The notes under the pieces: generated by a model
Told to the model about the DNA's origin: nothing
The model's input: only the letters and a program-made list of their open reading frames with translations
Database searches by the model: none
Assembly: GCF_014640075.1 (NCBI RefSeq)
Contig: NZ_BMGG01000012.1
Span: forward strand, 127,270 to 191,269
DNA from: Chelatococcus reniformis
Lineage (GTDB): Bacteria; Pseudomonadota; Alphaproteobacteria; Rhizobiales; Beijerinckiaceae
Direction of reading: 5' to 3'
Length of the DNA stretch: 64,000 bases
Made by a program: the position numbers and the translations under genes
Part shown: in pieces, positions 26,353 to 35,265 of the stretch
How the letters are laid out: every line of letters begins with the position of its first letter
Numbering within the stretch: position 1 is the first letter of the stretch

Positions 26353-26927
26353 TCGACGCGCAGCCGCCGGTCTGCGACCTGCAATTGATGCGGGTCGCAA
26401 CGGCGGTGCGCACCTTTCTGGAGCCGACCTGGGACATCTGGCACGCGTCGAGCGAGCGGCGCGAGCCGCCGTCTCGCGGCACCTGCGGCCGGTCGAGCCT
26501 GTTCCTCCAGCGCGTCCTCGGCGAGGATTTTGCTGTCCTCAGCCGCTGGACGAGCGGCACCCCCAGGCTTGCCGCGGACGCGCCGAACCTTGGCCCCTAC
26601 GGCTTCCATGACGGCCGCGCCTGGCAGGCGCACGCCTGGCTGGTGGCGGGCGCGTGGATCGTCGACGTGACCGCCGATCAGTTCGGCGCGCCCCCGGTCA
26701 TCGTCGCCGCCCGCGACGATCCGCGTTATGGCGCGGGCAACGATACCGCCCCGGCGCGAGCGCGGACGGCGCGGCGCCAGGCCGTCGACCGGCTCTGGCC
26801 GCATTGGACCACGTCGGTCCCGCGCCATGGCCTGCGGGCGCGATGGGCGGAACGCGGCCGGACGGAGGCCTGGCCTTCGCCCGCAGGCACGCAGGCGGCG
26901 CGCCGCGAGGTGCGGCCGCACGCTTGA
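26349..26927 (+). CDS. Unknown protein with a C-H-D triad (transglutaminase-like fold suspected)
   Basis: 192 aa, translationally coupled to tyrC by a GTGA overlap, so probably a genuine member of the hisC-tyrC operon. I do not recognise the family. Visible features are C46 in RGTCGRSSLFLQRVLG, H95 in WQAHAWLVAGAWIVDVTADQ and D106 (or D110) in the same stretch. This order, Cys at a helix start then His and Asp on neighbouring strands, is that of transglutaminase/arylamine acetyltransferase-like folds. There is no signal peptide. The last 60 residues are Arg/Ala-rich and low in information. A peptidase, transglutaminase or acyltransferase role is only a suggestion. Confidence 0.75.
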   Translation: MIDAQPPVCDLQLMRVATAVRTFLEPTWDIWHASSERREPPSRGTCGRSSLFLQRVLGEDFAVLSRWTSGTPRLAADAPNLGPYGFHDGRAWQAHAWLVAGAWIVDVTADQFGAPPVIVAARDDPRYGAGNDTAPARARTARRQAVDRLWPHWTTSVPRHGLRARWAERGRTEAWPSPAGTQAARREVRPHA

Positions 26928-27156
26928 CGATCCGAGCGCACGAGGGCTCTGCTTCGTCAGCGAGAGCGGCATTTCACGCAGCGGTCGGCGCGGTCCGGCC
27001 GGGGCATTGGTGCCGCCCGCGCGGGGGCAGGAGCCTGTCACGGCCGGGTGCGGTCGTCCGGCCGGGACGGAGGCTTCACGTTTTTGGATGTGGGCGCCTT
27101 CTGCGCGATCGGGCAAGGCCGCCGGATCACCAGGCGCCCGAGGGACGGGGCGCACC

Positions 27157-27936
27157 ATGGGGCTGAACGTGAACATGAGCTGGCTGCGGCCACGGTCGCC
27201 GAAGCTGAGCAAGCTCGCCGAAGTCGGCTGGCTGCTGGAATCGCAGAGCTCCGGCTTCATCTGGGACGCGCCGCGGAAGGTATCGCGGTCCGAGCCGACG
27301 CCCAAGCACGCCAAGTCCGTCGCCTATTGCCCGGCCGTGCTCGACTATGAGTCGCGGCTGTTCGAGGTGGTGTCGCCGATCGACCTGCACCTCAAGTTCG
27401 CCGTCGACGAGCAAACCAAGGTCCCGCGCCTCATCAACGGGGCCGGCGACGCCTCCTCGATCCGCACCAAGCACCTCAGCCAGATGGTGGTCATCGTCTC
27501 GCCGAAGGAGTGGCGCCATCCCAGCCGCCCGTTGCTGCAGATGATGACGCCCTACATCTTCATCGCCGACGAGCCGGTCTACATCAATCAGATGCCGCCA
27601 TTCGTGCATTACCGGCCGGCGGCGCTCCCCGGCCTGCTGATCGGCGGGCGGTTTCCCATCGACGTGTGGCCGCGCCAGCTCGTCTGGGCCTTCGAGTGGT
27701 ACGATCCCAAGCAGGACATCGTCATCCGCCGCGGCGAGCCGCTGTTCTACGTGCGCTTCGAGACCCAGGATCCGTCACGCCCCGTGCGCCTCATCGAGGC
27801 GGACATGACGCCGACCTTGCAGGAATACATCAAGGGCCTGTCCGGGGTGACCAACTACGTGTCGCGCACCTTCTCGCTGTTCAACACGGCGCGGCAGCGT
27901 CGGCCCAAGACCTTGCTCACGCCCAAGGTGCGGTAG
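27157..27936 (+). CDS. Conserved-looking protein of unknown function
   Basis: 259 aa, unrecognised. It has a balanced composition with many aromatic residues (YCPAVLDYESRLFEV, PYIFIADEPVYINQMPPFVHY, VWAFEWYDPKQDIVIRRGEP), which argues strongly that the frame is real. No signal peptide and no transmembrane helix. It looks like a soluble beta-rich protein. ATG 27157 is nearest the first structured block; a second in-frame ATG lies at 27175. It stands between the hisC-tyrC operon and a dispersed repeat. No function is proposed. Confidence 0.75.
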   Translation: MGLNVNMSWLRPRSPKLSKLAEVGWLLESQSSGFIWDAPRKVSRSEPTPKHAKSVAYCPAVLDYESRLFEVVSPIDLHLKFAVDEQTKVPRLINGAGDASSIRTKHLSQMVVIVSPKEWRHPSRPLLQMMTPYIFIADEPVYINQMPPFVHYRPAALPGLLIGGRFPIDVWPRQLVWAFEWYDPKQDIVIRRGEPLFYVRFETQDPSRPVRLIEADMTPTLQEYIKGLSGVTNYVSRTFSLFNTARQRRPKTLLTPKVR

Positions 27937-28324
27937 CGCTGCCAGGCCACGCAACCGATAGAGCATTTCCGCGTTTCTTCGAATCGCCGAAATGCTCTAT
28001 CTGTTTGATCTGTCGCGTTTTCTTCACGCGAACCGGCGTCCACTTCGCTCGAAAACGCTCTACTAAGTCGCGCCAGGGCTATGTTTGGCTGGAACTCACC
28101 CCGCCCCATGGGTTGGGCGGCCTACGCGTTCGACATTGCGACCATAACGACGGCGAGAGCGAGGGCCGTCGATGAGGCGGGTGCCAAACTGCGAAGCATG
28201 GTTTCGCAATCGCCATAGGCGTCGGGCTCGCGCTCGTCTGCATCGGCTACTGGTGGCCGATGGAAGAAAAGCCGCCAGGCCGATGGCAACGGGCATGTAA
28301 TATAACTCAATATTTCTGTAGTAT
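27937..28324. other. Intergenic gap carrying a family A repeat
   Basis: 388 bases between convergent genes. The first third is the dispersed repeat at 27957-28063. The rest (28064-28324) is partly AT-richer near 28300 and holds no gene that I can support; short frames through it are products of the repeat. Confidence 0.6.
27957..28063. repeat. Dispersed repeat family A, copy 1 (about 105 bp)
   Basis: Contains GAGCATTTCCGCGTTTCTTC and CGAAATGCTC forming one hairpin, then TTTTCTTCACGCGAACCGGC and GTCCACTTCGCTCGAAAACG, ending in CTCTAC. A second copy, inverted, lies at 56245-56348 with about nine of ten bases the same. Both sit at ends of genes. Confidence 0.85.
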
Positions 28325-29404
28325 TCAGTAGAGCGGCGGGATACGAGCAACGACGAACGGGCCGACCATCACCTGCCCGTTGGCGAGCACGACCGTCGGC
28401 AGCGTCGTCATCGCCGGGCCTGCGCCGGACGTCGCGGCCGGCCGGCCGAGCATGCCGAGACCGCCCGCGATCAGCCCGCCGAGCCCGCCGCCACGCCCGG
28501 AAAGGGCGCCGACGAGTTCGCCCAGACCGGCGGCCCGCGCGGTGATGCGGCCGGACGGACGGTGCTGGTCGTCGAGCGCGAGCGTGCCGTTGGCCTCCAG
28601 ACGCTGCGGGCCCTTGTCGAGCTTGAGCAGCACCAGATCGAGCGCGCCGCCGCGGGCGCGCCATTGCTCGAACTGGGCGGGGCCGGCGCCGGTGAAGAAG
28701 GCACTGGCCTGAGTGGCGGTGGACTGCAGCTCCAGGGATGCGGGCTCGGCCGAGCGCAGCAGCTGGTCGAGCATGGGGATCGTCGCCTTGTCGAGACGGC
28801 TCACCAGATCGTAGGCGCCCTGCTCGGCCGGCCGGTCCGGATCGGGCCGCACATGGGCTTCGAACAGCTGGCCGCGCGCCAGCGGCGTCTCGCCGCCGTT
28901 GGCGGCAACCAGCGTGAGGTTGGGCTCCCGGATGACGGTCGACATGCGCACCAGGCCGCCCTGGCCGCGCCGCACGCTGATGTCGAAGGCTGCCCAGCCG
29001 AGCTTGGCCGACTGGCCGGTCACGGTCGACTTGACGACGAGCGGCCCCCGGAGATCGGCGACCACCAGATTGGGGTCGTAGATCTGCGCGGCGGCAATGA
29101 AATGGGCGACGCTGCCTTCGATCGGCCCCTGCGGCGTATTGCCGGAGAATGTGGGCGCCTCGCAGGCGAGCTCGAAGCGCATGGGAAAGCCGGCCACGTG
29201 CCGGTTCGGGCACACCCAGTTGCGCCCCTGCGCCGCCTCCTGGGCGAACCAGCCTTCCATCGCCGCCTCGACCCGCTGGCGCGCCACGAACCAGAAGGCA
29301 CACCAGGCGATCGCCAGGACCAGCAGCACGAAATAGGGGAGATACAGGGCCCAGCGGAACGGTCGACGGGGCTGGGGCGCGCGTTCTGGGGACCTGTCGC
29401 TCAC
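28325..29404 (-). CDS. DUF2125 domain protein, membrane-anchored
   Basis: A 359-aa protein with one N-terminal transmembrane helix (about residues 20-42, LPYFVLLVLAIAWCAFWFVA) and a large periplasmic domain, the plan of the alphaproteobacterial DUF2125 family. The helix is followed by MEGWFAQEAAQGRNWVCPNR and VAGFPMRFELACEAPTF, its conserved cysteine-containing blocks. Start GTG 29404 is set by GAGGAG six bases upstream. Function unknown; the fold resembles lipid-handling AsmA-like proteins in that it is a long, repetitive beta-rich periplasmic domain. Confidence 0.9.
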   Translation of the reverse strand: MSDRSPERAPQPRRPFRWALYLPYFVLLVLAIAWCAFWFVARQRVEAAMEGWFAQEAAQGRNWVCPNRHVAGFPMRFELACEAPTFSGNTPQGPIEGSVAHFIAAAQIYDPNLVVADLRGPLVVKSTVTGQSAKLGWAAFDISVRRGQGGLVRMSTVIREPNLTLVAANGGETPLARGQLFEAHVRPDPDRPAEQGAYDLVSRLDKATIPMLDQLLRSAEPASLELQSTATQASAFFTGAGPAQFEQWRARGGALDLVLLKLDKGPQRLEANGTLALDDQHRPSGRITARAAGLGELVGALSGRGGGLGGLIAGGLGMLGRPAATSGAGPAMTTLPTVVLANGQVMVGPFVVARIPPLY

Positions 29405-29693
29405 ACGGAACTCCTCGCTTGGGCCTGTCGGGCACGGCCGGCCGCTCATACCATGCAGGCCGGATTTGAGGCGACATGATGCTCACCGAGGCCGGCGCGA
29501 TGGTTGGCCGGGTGAACCCACGACGATATCGAGCCGGAGGGCCGGGGCTTGACCCCGCTATGCATCCACTCAAGAAGAGGGCCACGCCTGCGCATCGCGA
29601 CCTCCAGCCTTGAAGAACGATATCGACCATGTGGGCCTTTCCTCCCCGCTCGCAACCGCGCCGTCGCAGCCGCCCGGCGGGCCGGAGGCCGGC

Positions 29694-30230
29694 ATGAGCG
29701 CGGCCGGCGAAGACCTGTGGGTGTTCGGCTACGGCTCGCTGATGTGGCGGCCGGGATTCCCCTTCCTCGAGCGCCATATCGGCCGCGTGCACGGCTATCA
29801 CCGCTCGCTCTGCGTCTATTCGCACTACCACCGCGGCACGCCCGAGGAGCCCGGGCTGGTGCTCGGCCTCGACCGGGGCGGCTCCTGCCGCGGCTCGACC
29901 TTCCGGGTGGCGGCCGCGCGGCGCGACGACACCATCGCCTATCTGCGCGAGCGCGAGCAGGTCACCTCGGTCTATCTGGAGCGCACCGCCTCCGTCACGC
30001 TCGACAGCGGCGTCGCCATCCGGGCGCTGGTCTACATCGTCGATCGGACACATCCGCAGTACGCCGGCCGGCTGGCGCCGGCGGAGGTGGTGCGCCTGGT
30101 GCGCCATGGCGTCGGCCAATCGGGCGTCAACCCGGACTATGTCCGCAGCACGCACGCGCAGCTGCTGGAGCTCGGCGTGCACGACCCGGTGCTGAGCCAC
30201 GTGGTCGGCGCGCTGGAGGCGGCGGAATAG
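29694..30230 (+). CDS. Gamma-glutamylcyclotransferase, ChaC type
   Basis: A 178-aa cytoplasmic enzyme that releases 5-oxoproline from gamma-glutamyl compounds; ChaC members act on glutathione. The signature is LWVFGYGSLMWRPGFPF near the N-terminus, then RVHGYHRSLCVYSHYHRGTP and LYLEREQ-type ...AYLREREQVTSVYLE with the catalytic glutamate. GGAGG five bases before ATG 29694 decides the start; a TTG at 29610 would add 28 residues without similarity. Confidence 0.93.
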   Translation: MSAAGEDLWVFGYGSLMWRPGFPFLERHIGRVHGYHRSLCVYSHYHRGTPEEPGLVLGLDRGGSCRGSTFRVAAARRDDTIAYLREREQVTSVYLERTASVTLDSGVAIRALVYIVDRTHPQYAGRLAPAEVVRLVRHGVGQSGVNPDYVRSTHAQLLELGVHDPVLSHVVGALEAAE

Positions 30231-30281
30231 TGGCGCCGTGCTCCGATTCTTGTCATGGTTTGGACTGACCTTGCGCAGCCC

Positions 30282-30896
30282 ATGAACCGGCCCGATCCAC
30301 CCGACACCACCCTCACCGTCGCCATCGTCGACGACAACCTCGTGCGGGCCGCGATCCTCGAGGAAGGCCTGCACATGGCCGGGATCGCCCAGGTCAGCGT
30401 GCTCTCCGGCAAGACCAACCTGCTGCGCCAGCTCGTTGCCCTCGACCCGGACGTGGTGATCATCGACCTGGAGGATCCCAGCCGCGACGTGCTGGAGCAG
30501 ATGTTCCAGGTGTCGCGGGTGGTGGCGCGGCCCGTCGCGATGTTCGTCGACCGCTCCGACCGGGCCATGATCGAGGCCGCGGTGGACGCCGGCGTCTCCG
30601 CCTACATCGTCGACGGGCTCAAGCGTGAGCGGGTGAAGCCGATCGTCGACATGGCCATCAGCCGTTTCAACGCCTTCAGCCGCCTCAGGGGCGAACTGGA
30701 GGCAACCAGGACCGAGCTTGCCGAACGCAAGGTCATCGACCGCGCCAAGGGCATCCTGATGAAGAACCGCGGCATCGGCGAGGAGGAGGCCTACGCGCTG
30801 CTGCGCAAGACGGCCATGAACCAGAGCCGCAAGCTGGTCGAGGTGGCGCGCAGTCTCGTCACCGCCGCGAGCCTGCTCGACGGGGGTGAGCCATGA
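30282..30896 (+). CDS. nasT: ANTAR-domain antiterminator of nitrate assimilation
   Basis: RNA-binding response-regulator-like protein (204 aa from this start). Residues 10-125 are a receiver-like domain (LTVAIVDDNLVRAAILEEGL; DVVIIDLEDPSRD). Residues 140-200 are the ANTAR helices (ELAERKVIDRAKGILMKNRG and GEEEAYALLRKTAMNQSRKL). By family, NasT binds paired hexaloop hairpins in the leader of nitrate genes and prevents termination; the expected target is at 32341-32461. ATG 30255 is an alternative start nine residues upstream. Its stop overlaps nasS by four bases. Confidence 0.93.
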   Translation: MNRPDPPDTTLTVAIVDDNLVRAAILEEGLHMAGIAQVSVLSGKTNLLRQLVALDPDVVIIDLEDPSRDVLEQMFQVSRVVARPVAMFVDRSDRAMIEAAVDAGVSAYIVDGLKRERVKPIVDMAISRFNAFSRLRGELEATRTELAERKVIDRAKGILMKNRGIGEEEAYALLRKTAMNQSRKLVEVARSLVTAASLLDGGEP

Positions 30897-32131
30897 GCGA
30901 GATCGTGCGCGCGGGCTTCATCCCCCTGCTCGACGCGGCGCCCCTCATCGTCGCCGCACGCCTGGGCTTCGCCGAGGCGGAGGGCCTCACCCTCGACCTC
31001 GCGCGCGAGACCAGCTGGGCCAACATCCGCGACCGCGTCGCCATCGGCCATTTCGACGTGGCGCACATGCTGGCACCGATCCCCGTGGCCGCCGCCCTCG
31101 GCCTGCTGCCGCTCGCCGCGCCGATGATCGCGCCCTTCTCCTTCGGGCTCGGCGGCAACGCCGTGACCCTCTCGCGCCCGCTCTGGCAAGCCCTCGCCGC
31201 CGCCGGCGCGGGTACCGGCGGGGCACCGGCGGCGGTCGGCGCCGCGCTGGCGCAGGTGATCGCGGCCCGGCTGGCTGCGGGCCAGCCGCAGCTCACGCTG
31301 GCCGTGGTATTCCCGTTTTCGGCTCACAATTACGAGCTGCGTTACTGGCTCGCCGCCTGCGGCATCGAACCCGACCGCGACGTACGCATCGTGGTGGTGC
31401 CGCCACCCTTCGTCGTCGATGCGCTGCGCGAGGGGGTGGTCGACGGCGTCTGCGTCGGCGAGCCGTGGAACTCGCTCGCCGTGGAGGCGGGCGTCGGCGT
31501 CATCGCCGTCACCGGCGCCGCCATCTGGCGCTCGGGACCGGAGAAGGTGCTGGGCATGCGCACCGATTGGGCGGAGTCTCATGCGGAGACGCTGGCGGCG
31601 CTGTTGCGGGCTCTCTATCACGCCTCGCTGTGGTGCGGCGCGCCACAGAACCGGGCGGAGCTGGCGCGTTTGCTGGCCGGCCCGGACCTGCTCGACAAGC
31701 CGGCGCCGATCCTGGAGGCGGCGCTCGACGGCCGGCAGGTCATCGCCGACGTCGCGGCAGGCGAGCCGCATGGACCGCTGCTGACCTTCGGCGGCCCGGC
31801 CGCCACCTTCCCGTGGGCCAGCCACGCGCTGTGGTTCTACAGCCAGATGGTGCGGTGGGGCCACGCCGGCTACCGGCCCGATGCGGTGCTCGCGGCACGC
31901 CGCGCCTACCGGCCGGACCTCTACCGCGCCGCGCTCAAGCCCTGGGATGTCGACCTGCCCTCCGCCAACGCCAAGGTGGAAGGGGCGCTGACGGCCCCGA
32001 CCGCCGTCGCGTCCACCCGCGGACGGCTGGTGCTCGGCCCGGACGGCTTCTTCGACGGCCGCATCTTCGATCCGGACCGCATCGAAGAGTACCTCGCCGG
32101 GTTTGCCGACGGGCCGCGCGGCGACTCCTGA
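30893..32131 (+). CDS. nasS: Cytoplasmic nitrate sensor NasS
   Basis: A 412-aa NrtA-like binding-protein fold without a signal peptide (starts MSEIVRAGFIPLLDAAPLI), so it stays in the cytoplasm, as NasS does. Conserved nitrate-binding-family blocks are [51 protein letters not shown] and FPWASHALWFYSQMVRWG; the same blocks appear in the periplasmic NrtA next door. By known NasS behaviour it holds NasT until nitrate or nitrite binds. ATGA overlap couples it to nasT. Confidence 0.93.
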   Translation: MSEIVRAGFIPLLDAAPLIVAARLGFAEAEGLTLDLARETSWANIRDRVAIGHFDVAHMLAPIPVAAALGLLPLAAPMIAPFSFGLGGNAVTLSRPLWQALAAAGAGTGGAPAAVGAALAQVIAARLAAGQPQLTLAVVFPFSAHNYELRYWLAACGIEPDRDVRIVVVPPPFVVDALREGVVDGVCVGEPWNSLAVEAGVGVIAVTGAAIWRSGPEKVLGMRTDWAESHAETLAALLRALYHASLWCGAPQNRAELARLLAGPDLLDKPAPILEAALDGRQVIADVAAGEPHGPLLTFGGPAATFPWASHALWFYSQMVRWGHAGYRPDAVLAARRAYRPDLYRAALKPWDVDLPSANAKVEGALTAPTAVASTRGRLVLGPDGFFDGRIFDPDRIEEYLAGFADGPRGDS

Positions 32132-32340
32132 ACCTAAGCTTCAACGCAAGGTGGCCCGGCCGTGCCGGGGCGAACCGGGGATCCCCGACTGGCGCCGGAA
32201 TGCGCGTGCTGCACTGCAAAAAGGCAGTCTTTGCCGATAACATAATCTTGCGATTGCACCCCTTAGAGCGGTATCAAAGTAGGCGTCGGTCGGAGTTCCG
32301 AGATCGGGCGAAAGCGCTCTTCTCCTCCACGCGGCAGAAT

Positions 32341-32461
32341 CAGCCAACGATGGCTGAGTAATCTCAAGTACATTTTATGCCCATTGATGGGCGAGCGGCA
32401 GCGTTGCCGATGGATGTCTTCACGGCAATTGCCGGATCACACCCATCGCGCGGCGCTTTTT
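32341..32461 (+). promoter_or_regulatory. Attenuator leader with ANTAR-type hexaloop hairpins before nrtA
   Basis: Three perfect-stem hairpins have hexanucleotide loops with A at position 1 and G at position 4, the ANTAR target rule: CAGCC-AACGAT-GGCTG (32341-32356), GCCC-ATTGAT-GGGC (32379-32392) and CGGC-AGCGTT-GCCG (32396-32409). The last two are three bases apart, the classical tandem. The 3' side of hairpin 3 reads on into CGATGG, which can pair with CCATCG at 32443-32448, with AGCG pairing CGCT, directly before TTTTT at 32457-32461; this terminator excludes hairpin 3. So NasT binding should favour read-through. Confidence 0.8.
32400..32461 (+). terminator. Intrinsic terminator of the nrtA attenuator
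   Basis: AGCG (32400-32403) with CGCT (32454-32457) and CGATGG (32408-32413) with CCATCG (32443-32448) give a long interrupted stem followed by five T. Its 5' arm overlaps hexaloop hairpin 3, so the two structures are mutually exclusive. Confidence 0.6.
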
Positions 32462-32526
32462 GTCGTTCTCCGGCTTCGCAACTTCGACCCGCCGCTGCGG
32501 CGGCTGTATCGGCGAGAGGATCGCGC

Positions 32527-33924
32527 ATGACGTTCAAGCACTTGCCATCGGCGACGTTGACGCGGGCATTGGTCGTGGCCGCGGCGATTGCCGCGCTGGC
32601 CGGCGCGGGCGCCATCGCCAAACCGCTCGCGGTGGAGAAGGACGAGCTGAAGCTCGGCTTCATCAAGCTGACCGACATGGCGCCGCTCGCCATCGCCAAG
32701 GAAAAGGGCTTCTTCGAGGACGAGGGCCTGTACGTCACCCTGGAGCCGCAGGCCAACTGGAAGGTGCTGCTCGACCGCGTCATCACCGGCGAGCTCGACG
32801 GTGCCCACATGCTGGCCGGCCAGCCGCTCGCCGCCACCATCGGCTACGGCACCAAGGCGCGCGTCGTCACCCCCTTCTCCATGGACCTGAACGGCAACGG
32901 CGTCACGGTCTCGAACGAGGTGTGGGGCGAGATGAAGCCCAACATCCCCGCCGGCCCCGACGGCAAGCCGGTGCACCCGATCCAGGCGACCGCGCTGAAG
33001 CCGGTGGTGGAGCGCTGGAAGGCGGACGGCAAGGCCTTCCGCATGGGCATGGTCTTTCCCGTCTCGACCCACAATTACGAGCTGCGCTACTGGCTCGCCG
33101 CGGGCGGCCTGAACCCGGGCTACTACTCCAGGAGCGACACCACCGGCACCATCAAGGCGGACGTGCAGCTGTCGGTGACGCCGCCGCCGCAGATGCCGTC
33201 GACGCTCGAGGCCGGCACCATCAACGGCTACTGCGTCGGCGAGCCCTGGAACCAGCAGGCGGTGTTCAAGGGCGTCGGCGTACCGGTGGTCACCGACTAT
33301 GAGATCTGGAAGAACAATCCGGAGAAGGTCTTCGGCATCACCGCCGAATTCGCCGAGAAGAACCCGAATACCACGCTGGCGCTGGTCAAGGCGTTGATAC
33401 GCGCGGCCGAATGGCTCGATGCCGACAATGGCGCCCACCGCGCCGAAGCGGTCACCATCCTGGCCAAGCCCGAATACGTCGGCGCCGACGCCGCCGTCAT
33501 CGCCAATTCCATGACCGGCACCTTCGAATACGAGAAGGGCGACAAGCGGCCGGTGCCCGACTTCAACGTCTTCTTTCGCTACAACGCGACCTTCCCGTTC
33601 TACTCGGATGCGGTCTGGTATCTCACCCAGATGCGCCGCTGGGGCCAGATCCCGGACGGCAAGGACGACGCCTGGTACGCCGAGACGGCCAGGAGCGTCT
33701 ATCGCCCCGACATCTACCTGAAGGCCGCGCGCCTGGTGGTGGAGGACGGCAAGGCCAAGGAAGCCGATTTCCCCTGGTCGTCGGACGGCTATCGGGCGCC
33801 CACCGCCGAGTTCATCGACGGCCTCACCTTCGATGGGCGCAAGCCCAACGGCTATCTCGACGCCCTGACCATCGGCCTCAAGGGCAAGCAGACGGTCGAG
33901 GGCGCCGACGTGGTCGGGAACTAG
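32527..33924 (+). CDS. nrtA: Nitrate/nitrite ABC transporter substrate-binding protein
   Basis: Periplasmic or membrane-anchored nitrate-binding protein of 465 aa. Residues 1-32 form a signal peptide. The mature part begins [20 protein letters not shown], then [54 protein letters not shown] and [10 protein letters not shown], all standard NrtA/CmpA blocks. ATG 32527 with GAGAGGA nine bases upstream is chosen; frames upstream run through the attenuator RNA. First gene of nrtA-nrtB-nrtCD, controlled by the leader. Confidence 0.96.
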   Translation: MTFKHLPSATLTRALVVAAAIAALAGAGAIAKPLAVEKDELKLGFIKLTDMAPLAIAKEKGFFEDEGLYVTLEPQANWKVLLDRVITGELDGAHMLAGQPLAATIGYGTKARVVTPFSMDLNGNGVTVSNEVWGEMKPNIPAGPDGKPVHPIQATALKPVVERWKADGKAFRMGMVFPVSTHNYELRYWLAAGGLNPGYYSRSDTTGTIKADVQLSVTPPPQMPSTLEAGTINGYCVGEPWNQQAVFKGVGVPVVTDYEIWKNNPEKVFGITAEFAEKNPNTTLALVKALIRAAEWLDADNGAHRAEAVTILAKPEYVGADAAVIANSMTGTFEYEKGDKRPVPDFNVFFRYNATFPFYSDAVWYLTQMRRWGQIPDGKDDAWYAETARSVYRPDIYLKAARLVVEDGKAKEADFPWSSDGYRAPTAEFIDGLTFDGRKPNGYLDALTIGLKGKQTVEGADVVGN

Positions 33925-33963
33925 GGGCCGCTCATGAGCAGTCACCGAGCGTGCCGCTGGGCG

Positions 33964-34104
33964 CCCCTCTCTCCGCTTGCGGGGAGAGGGCAGGGTGAGG
34001 GGGCCCGCCCCGCGCGGCGCACCGGCCGAGCATTCTCTTGCGAAGTCCCCTCACCCGGCTTGCGCTTTCGCGCAAGCCGGCCTCTCCCCGCACGCGGAGA
34101 GAGG
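33964..34104. repeat. Inverted CCTCTCCC/GGGAGAGG intergenic repeat
   Basis: Between nrtA and nrtB: left unit CCCCTCTCTCCGCTTGCGGG with GAGAGGGCAGGGTGAGGGGG (33964-34003), and right unit CCCCTCACCCGGCTTGCGCT through GGCCTCTCCCCGCACGCGGA (34047-34104). The units are inverted relative to each other and each also folds on itself. This is a well-known type of dispersed repeat in Rhizobiales. It could act as an mRNA stabiliser or partial terminator that keeps NrtA more abundant than NrtB. Confidence 0.8.
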
Positions 34105-34175
34105 TGCGCAGCTGGACCGTTAGCCAGCGTCACGTTGGGCCGGCCTGCCCCGTCAACCTCCGCCAGGACAGCACC

Positions 34176-35255
34176 ATGACCGCCGCCACCGACATGATCC
34201 CCGTTGCCTCCCGGACGGACTGGCGCGACGGCGCCTTCCGCCGGCTCGACCGGGCGAAGCCCCACCTCGCCCTGCTCGGCCTCGGCTTCCTGGTCAACCT
34301 GGCGCGGGCGGCGCTGGGCGACTGGTCGACGGCGAATTTCAAGGACTTCGTCGCCGGCTTCGTGGTGCCGCTGACGGGCATCGGCCTGTTCCTGCTCGCC
34401 TGGGCGGCGCTGGCGCCGCGCGTCGTCACCTCCCTCGGCGCCATTCCCGGCCCGGCGCAGGTGTGGACCCAGGCGGGCGCGCTCTACGCCGACCACACGG
34501 CGGAGCGCGCCAAGGAGCGGGCCTTCCACGAGCGCCAGGACGCACGCAACGCCGAGCTCGTCGCCGCCGGCCAGGGCGACAAGGCGAAGGTGCGCGCCTA
34601 CACCGGCAAGCCGACGTACCTCGACCAGATCGTCACCAGCCTGAAGACGGTGGCGCTCGGCTTCATCATCGCCACCCTGCTCGCGGTCCCGGCCGGCATC
34701 GTGTGCGGCCTGTCGCGCACCGTGAACGGCGCGCTGAACCCGCTGATCCAGATCTTCAAGCCGGTATCGCCGCTCGCCTGGCTGCCGATCGTCACCATGG
34801 TGGTCTCGGCCCTCTACGTCGACCCGTGGGACGCGATGCCCAAGTCGCTGGTGATCTCGGCGATCACCGTGACGCTCTGCTCGCTGTGGCCGACGCTGAT
34901 CAACACCGCGCTCGGCGTCGCCTCGATCGACAAGGACCTCGTCAACGTCGGCCGCGTGCTGCAGCTGTCGACGGCGACCACCGTGCGCAAGCTGGTGCTG
35001 CCCTCGGCCATGCCACTCATCTTCACCGGGCTGCGGCTGTCGCTCGGCGTCGGCTGGATGGTGCTGATCGCCGCCGAGATGCTGGCCCAGAACCCGGGCC
35101 TCGGCAAATTCGTCTGGGACGAATTCCAGAACGGCTCGTCCCAGTCGCTGGCCAAGATCATCGTCGCCGTCATCACCATCGGTCTCATCGGCTTCCTGCT
35201 CGACCGCATCATGTTCGCCTTCCAGCAGGCGTTCGCCGCCTCGGCGCGGCGCTGA
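34176..35255 (+). CDS. nrtB: Nitrate ABC transporter permease
   Basis: Inner-membrane permease of 359 aa. Transmembrane helices lie at about residues 28-45, 58-80, 155-180, 190-215, 225-245, 280-305 and 325-345. The family features [37 protein letters not shown] and the coupling-loop stretch [19 protein letters not shown] are present. A long charged cytoplasmic loop (about 100-150, [20 protein letters not shown]) is characteristic of proteobacterial NrtB. ATG 34176 with AGGA seven bases upstream. Confidence 0.95.
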   Translation: MTAATDMIPVASRTDWRDGAFRRLDRAKPHLALLGLGFLVNLARAALGDWSTANFKDFVAGFVVPLTGIGLFLLAWAALAPRVVTSLGAIPGPAQVWTQAGALYADHTAERAKERAFHERQDARNAELVAAGQGDKAKVRAYTGKPTYLDQIVTSLKTVALGFIIATLLAVPAGIVCGLSRTVNGALNPLIQIFKPVSPLAWLPIVTMVVSALYVDPWDAMPKSLVISAITVTLCSLWPTLINTALGVASIDKDLVNVGRVLQLSTATTVRKLVLPSAMPLIFTGLRLSLGVGWMVLIAAEMLAQNPGLGKFVWDEFQNGSSQSLAKIIVAVITIGLIGFLLDRIMFAFQQAFAASARR

Positions 35256-35265
35256 GGAGGCGGCG

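Larger units (their letters stand above)
32132..32526. other. Leader region between nasS and nrtA
   Basis: 395 bases with no gene but dense RNA structure: three hexaloop hairpins and a terminator, annotated at 32341-32461. The first 200 bases are AT-richer than the flanks and presumably contain the promoter of nrtA. An AGAGCG/CGCTCT pair near 32265-32330 may be a decayed dispersed palindrome. No sigma-54 (GG-N10-GC) match was found. Confidence 0.7.

Noticed and set aside
27942..28175. Small proteins in frames across 27950-28170 and 56240-56400
   Set aside because: Their similarity to each other (for example RVFFTRTGVHFA) comes only from the shared non-coding repeat.
32220..32260. Sigma-54 promoter before the nrt operon (GGCAG...TTTGC)
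   Set aside because: Spacing between GG and GC is eight bases instead of ten.
33964..34104. CRISPR array (repeated CCTCTCC units)
   Set aside because: Only two inverted units with no regular spacers and no cas genes; it is a known kind of intergenic inverted repeat.
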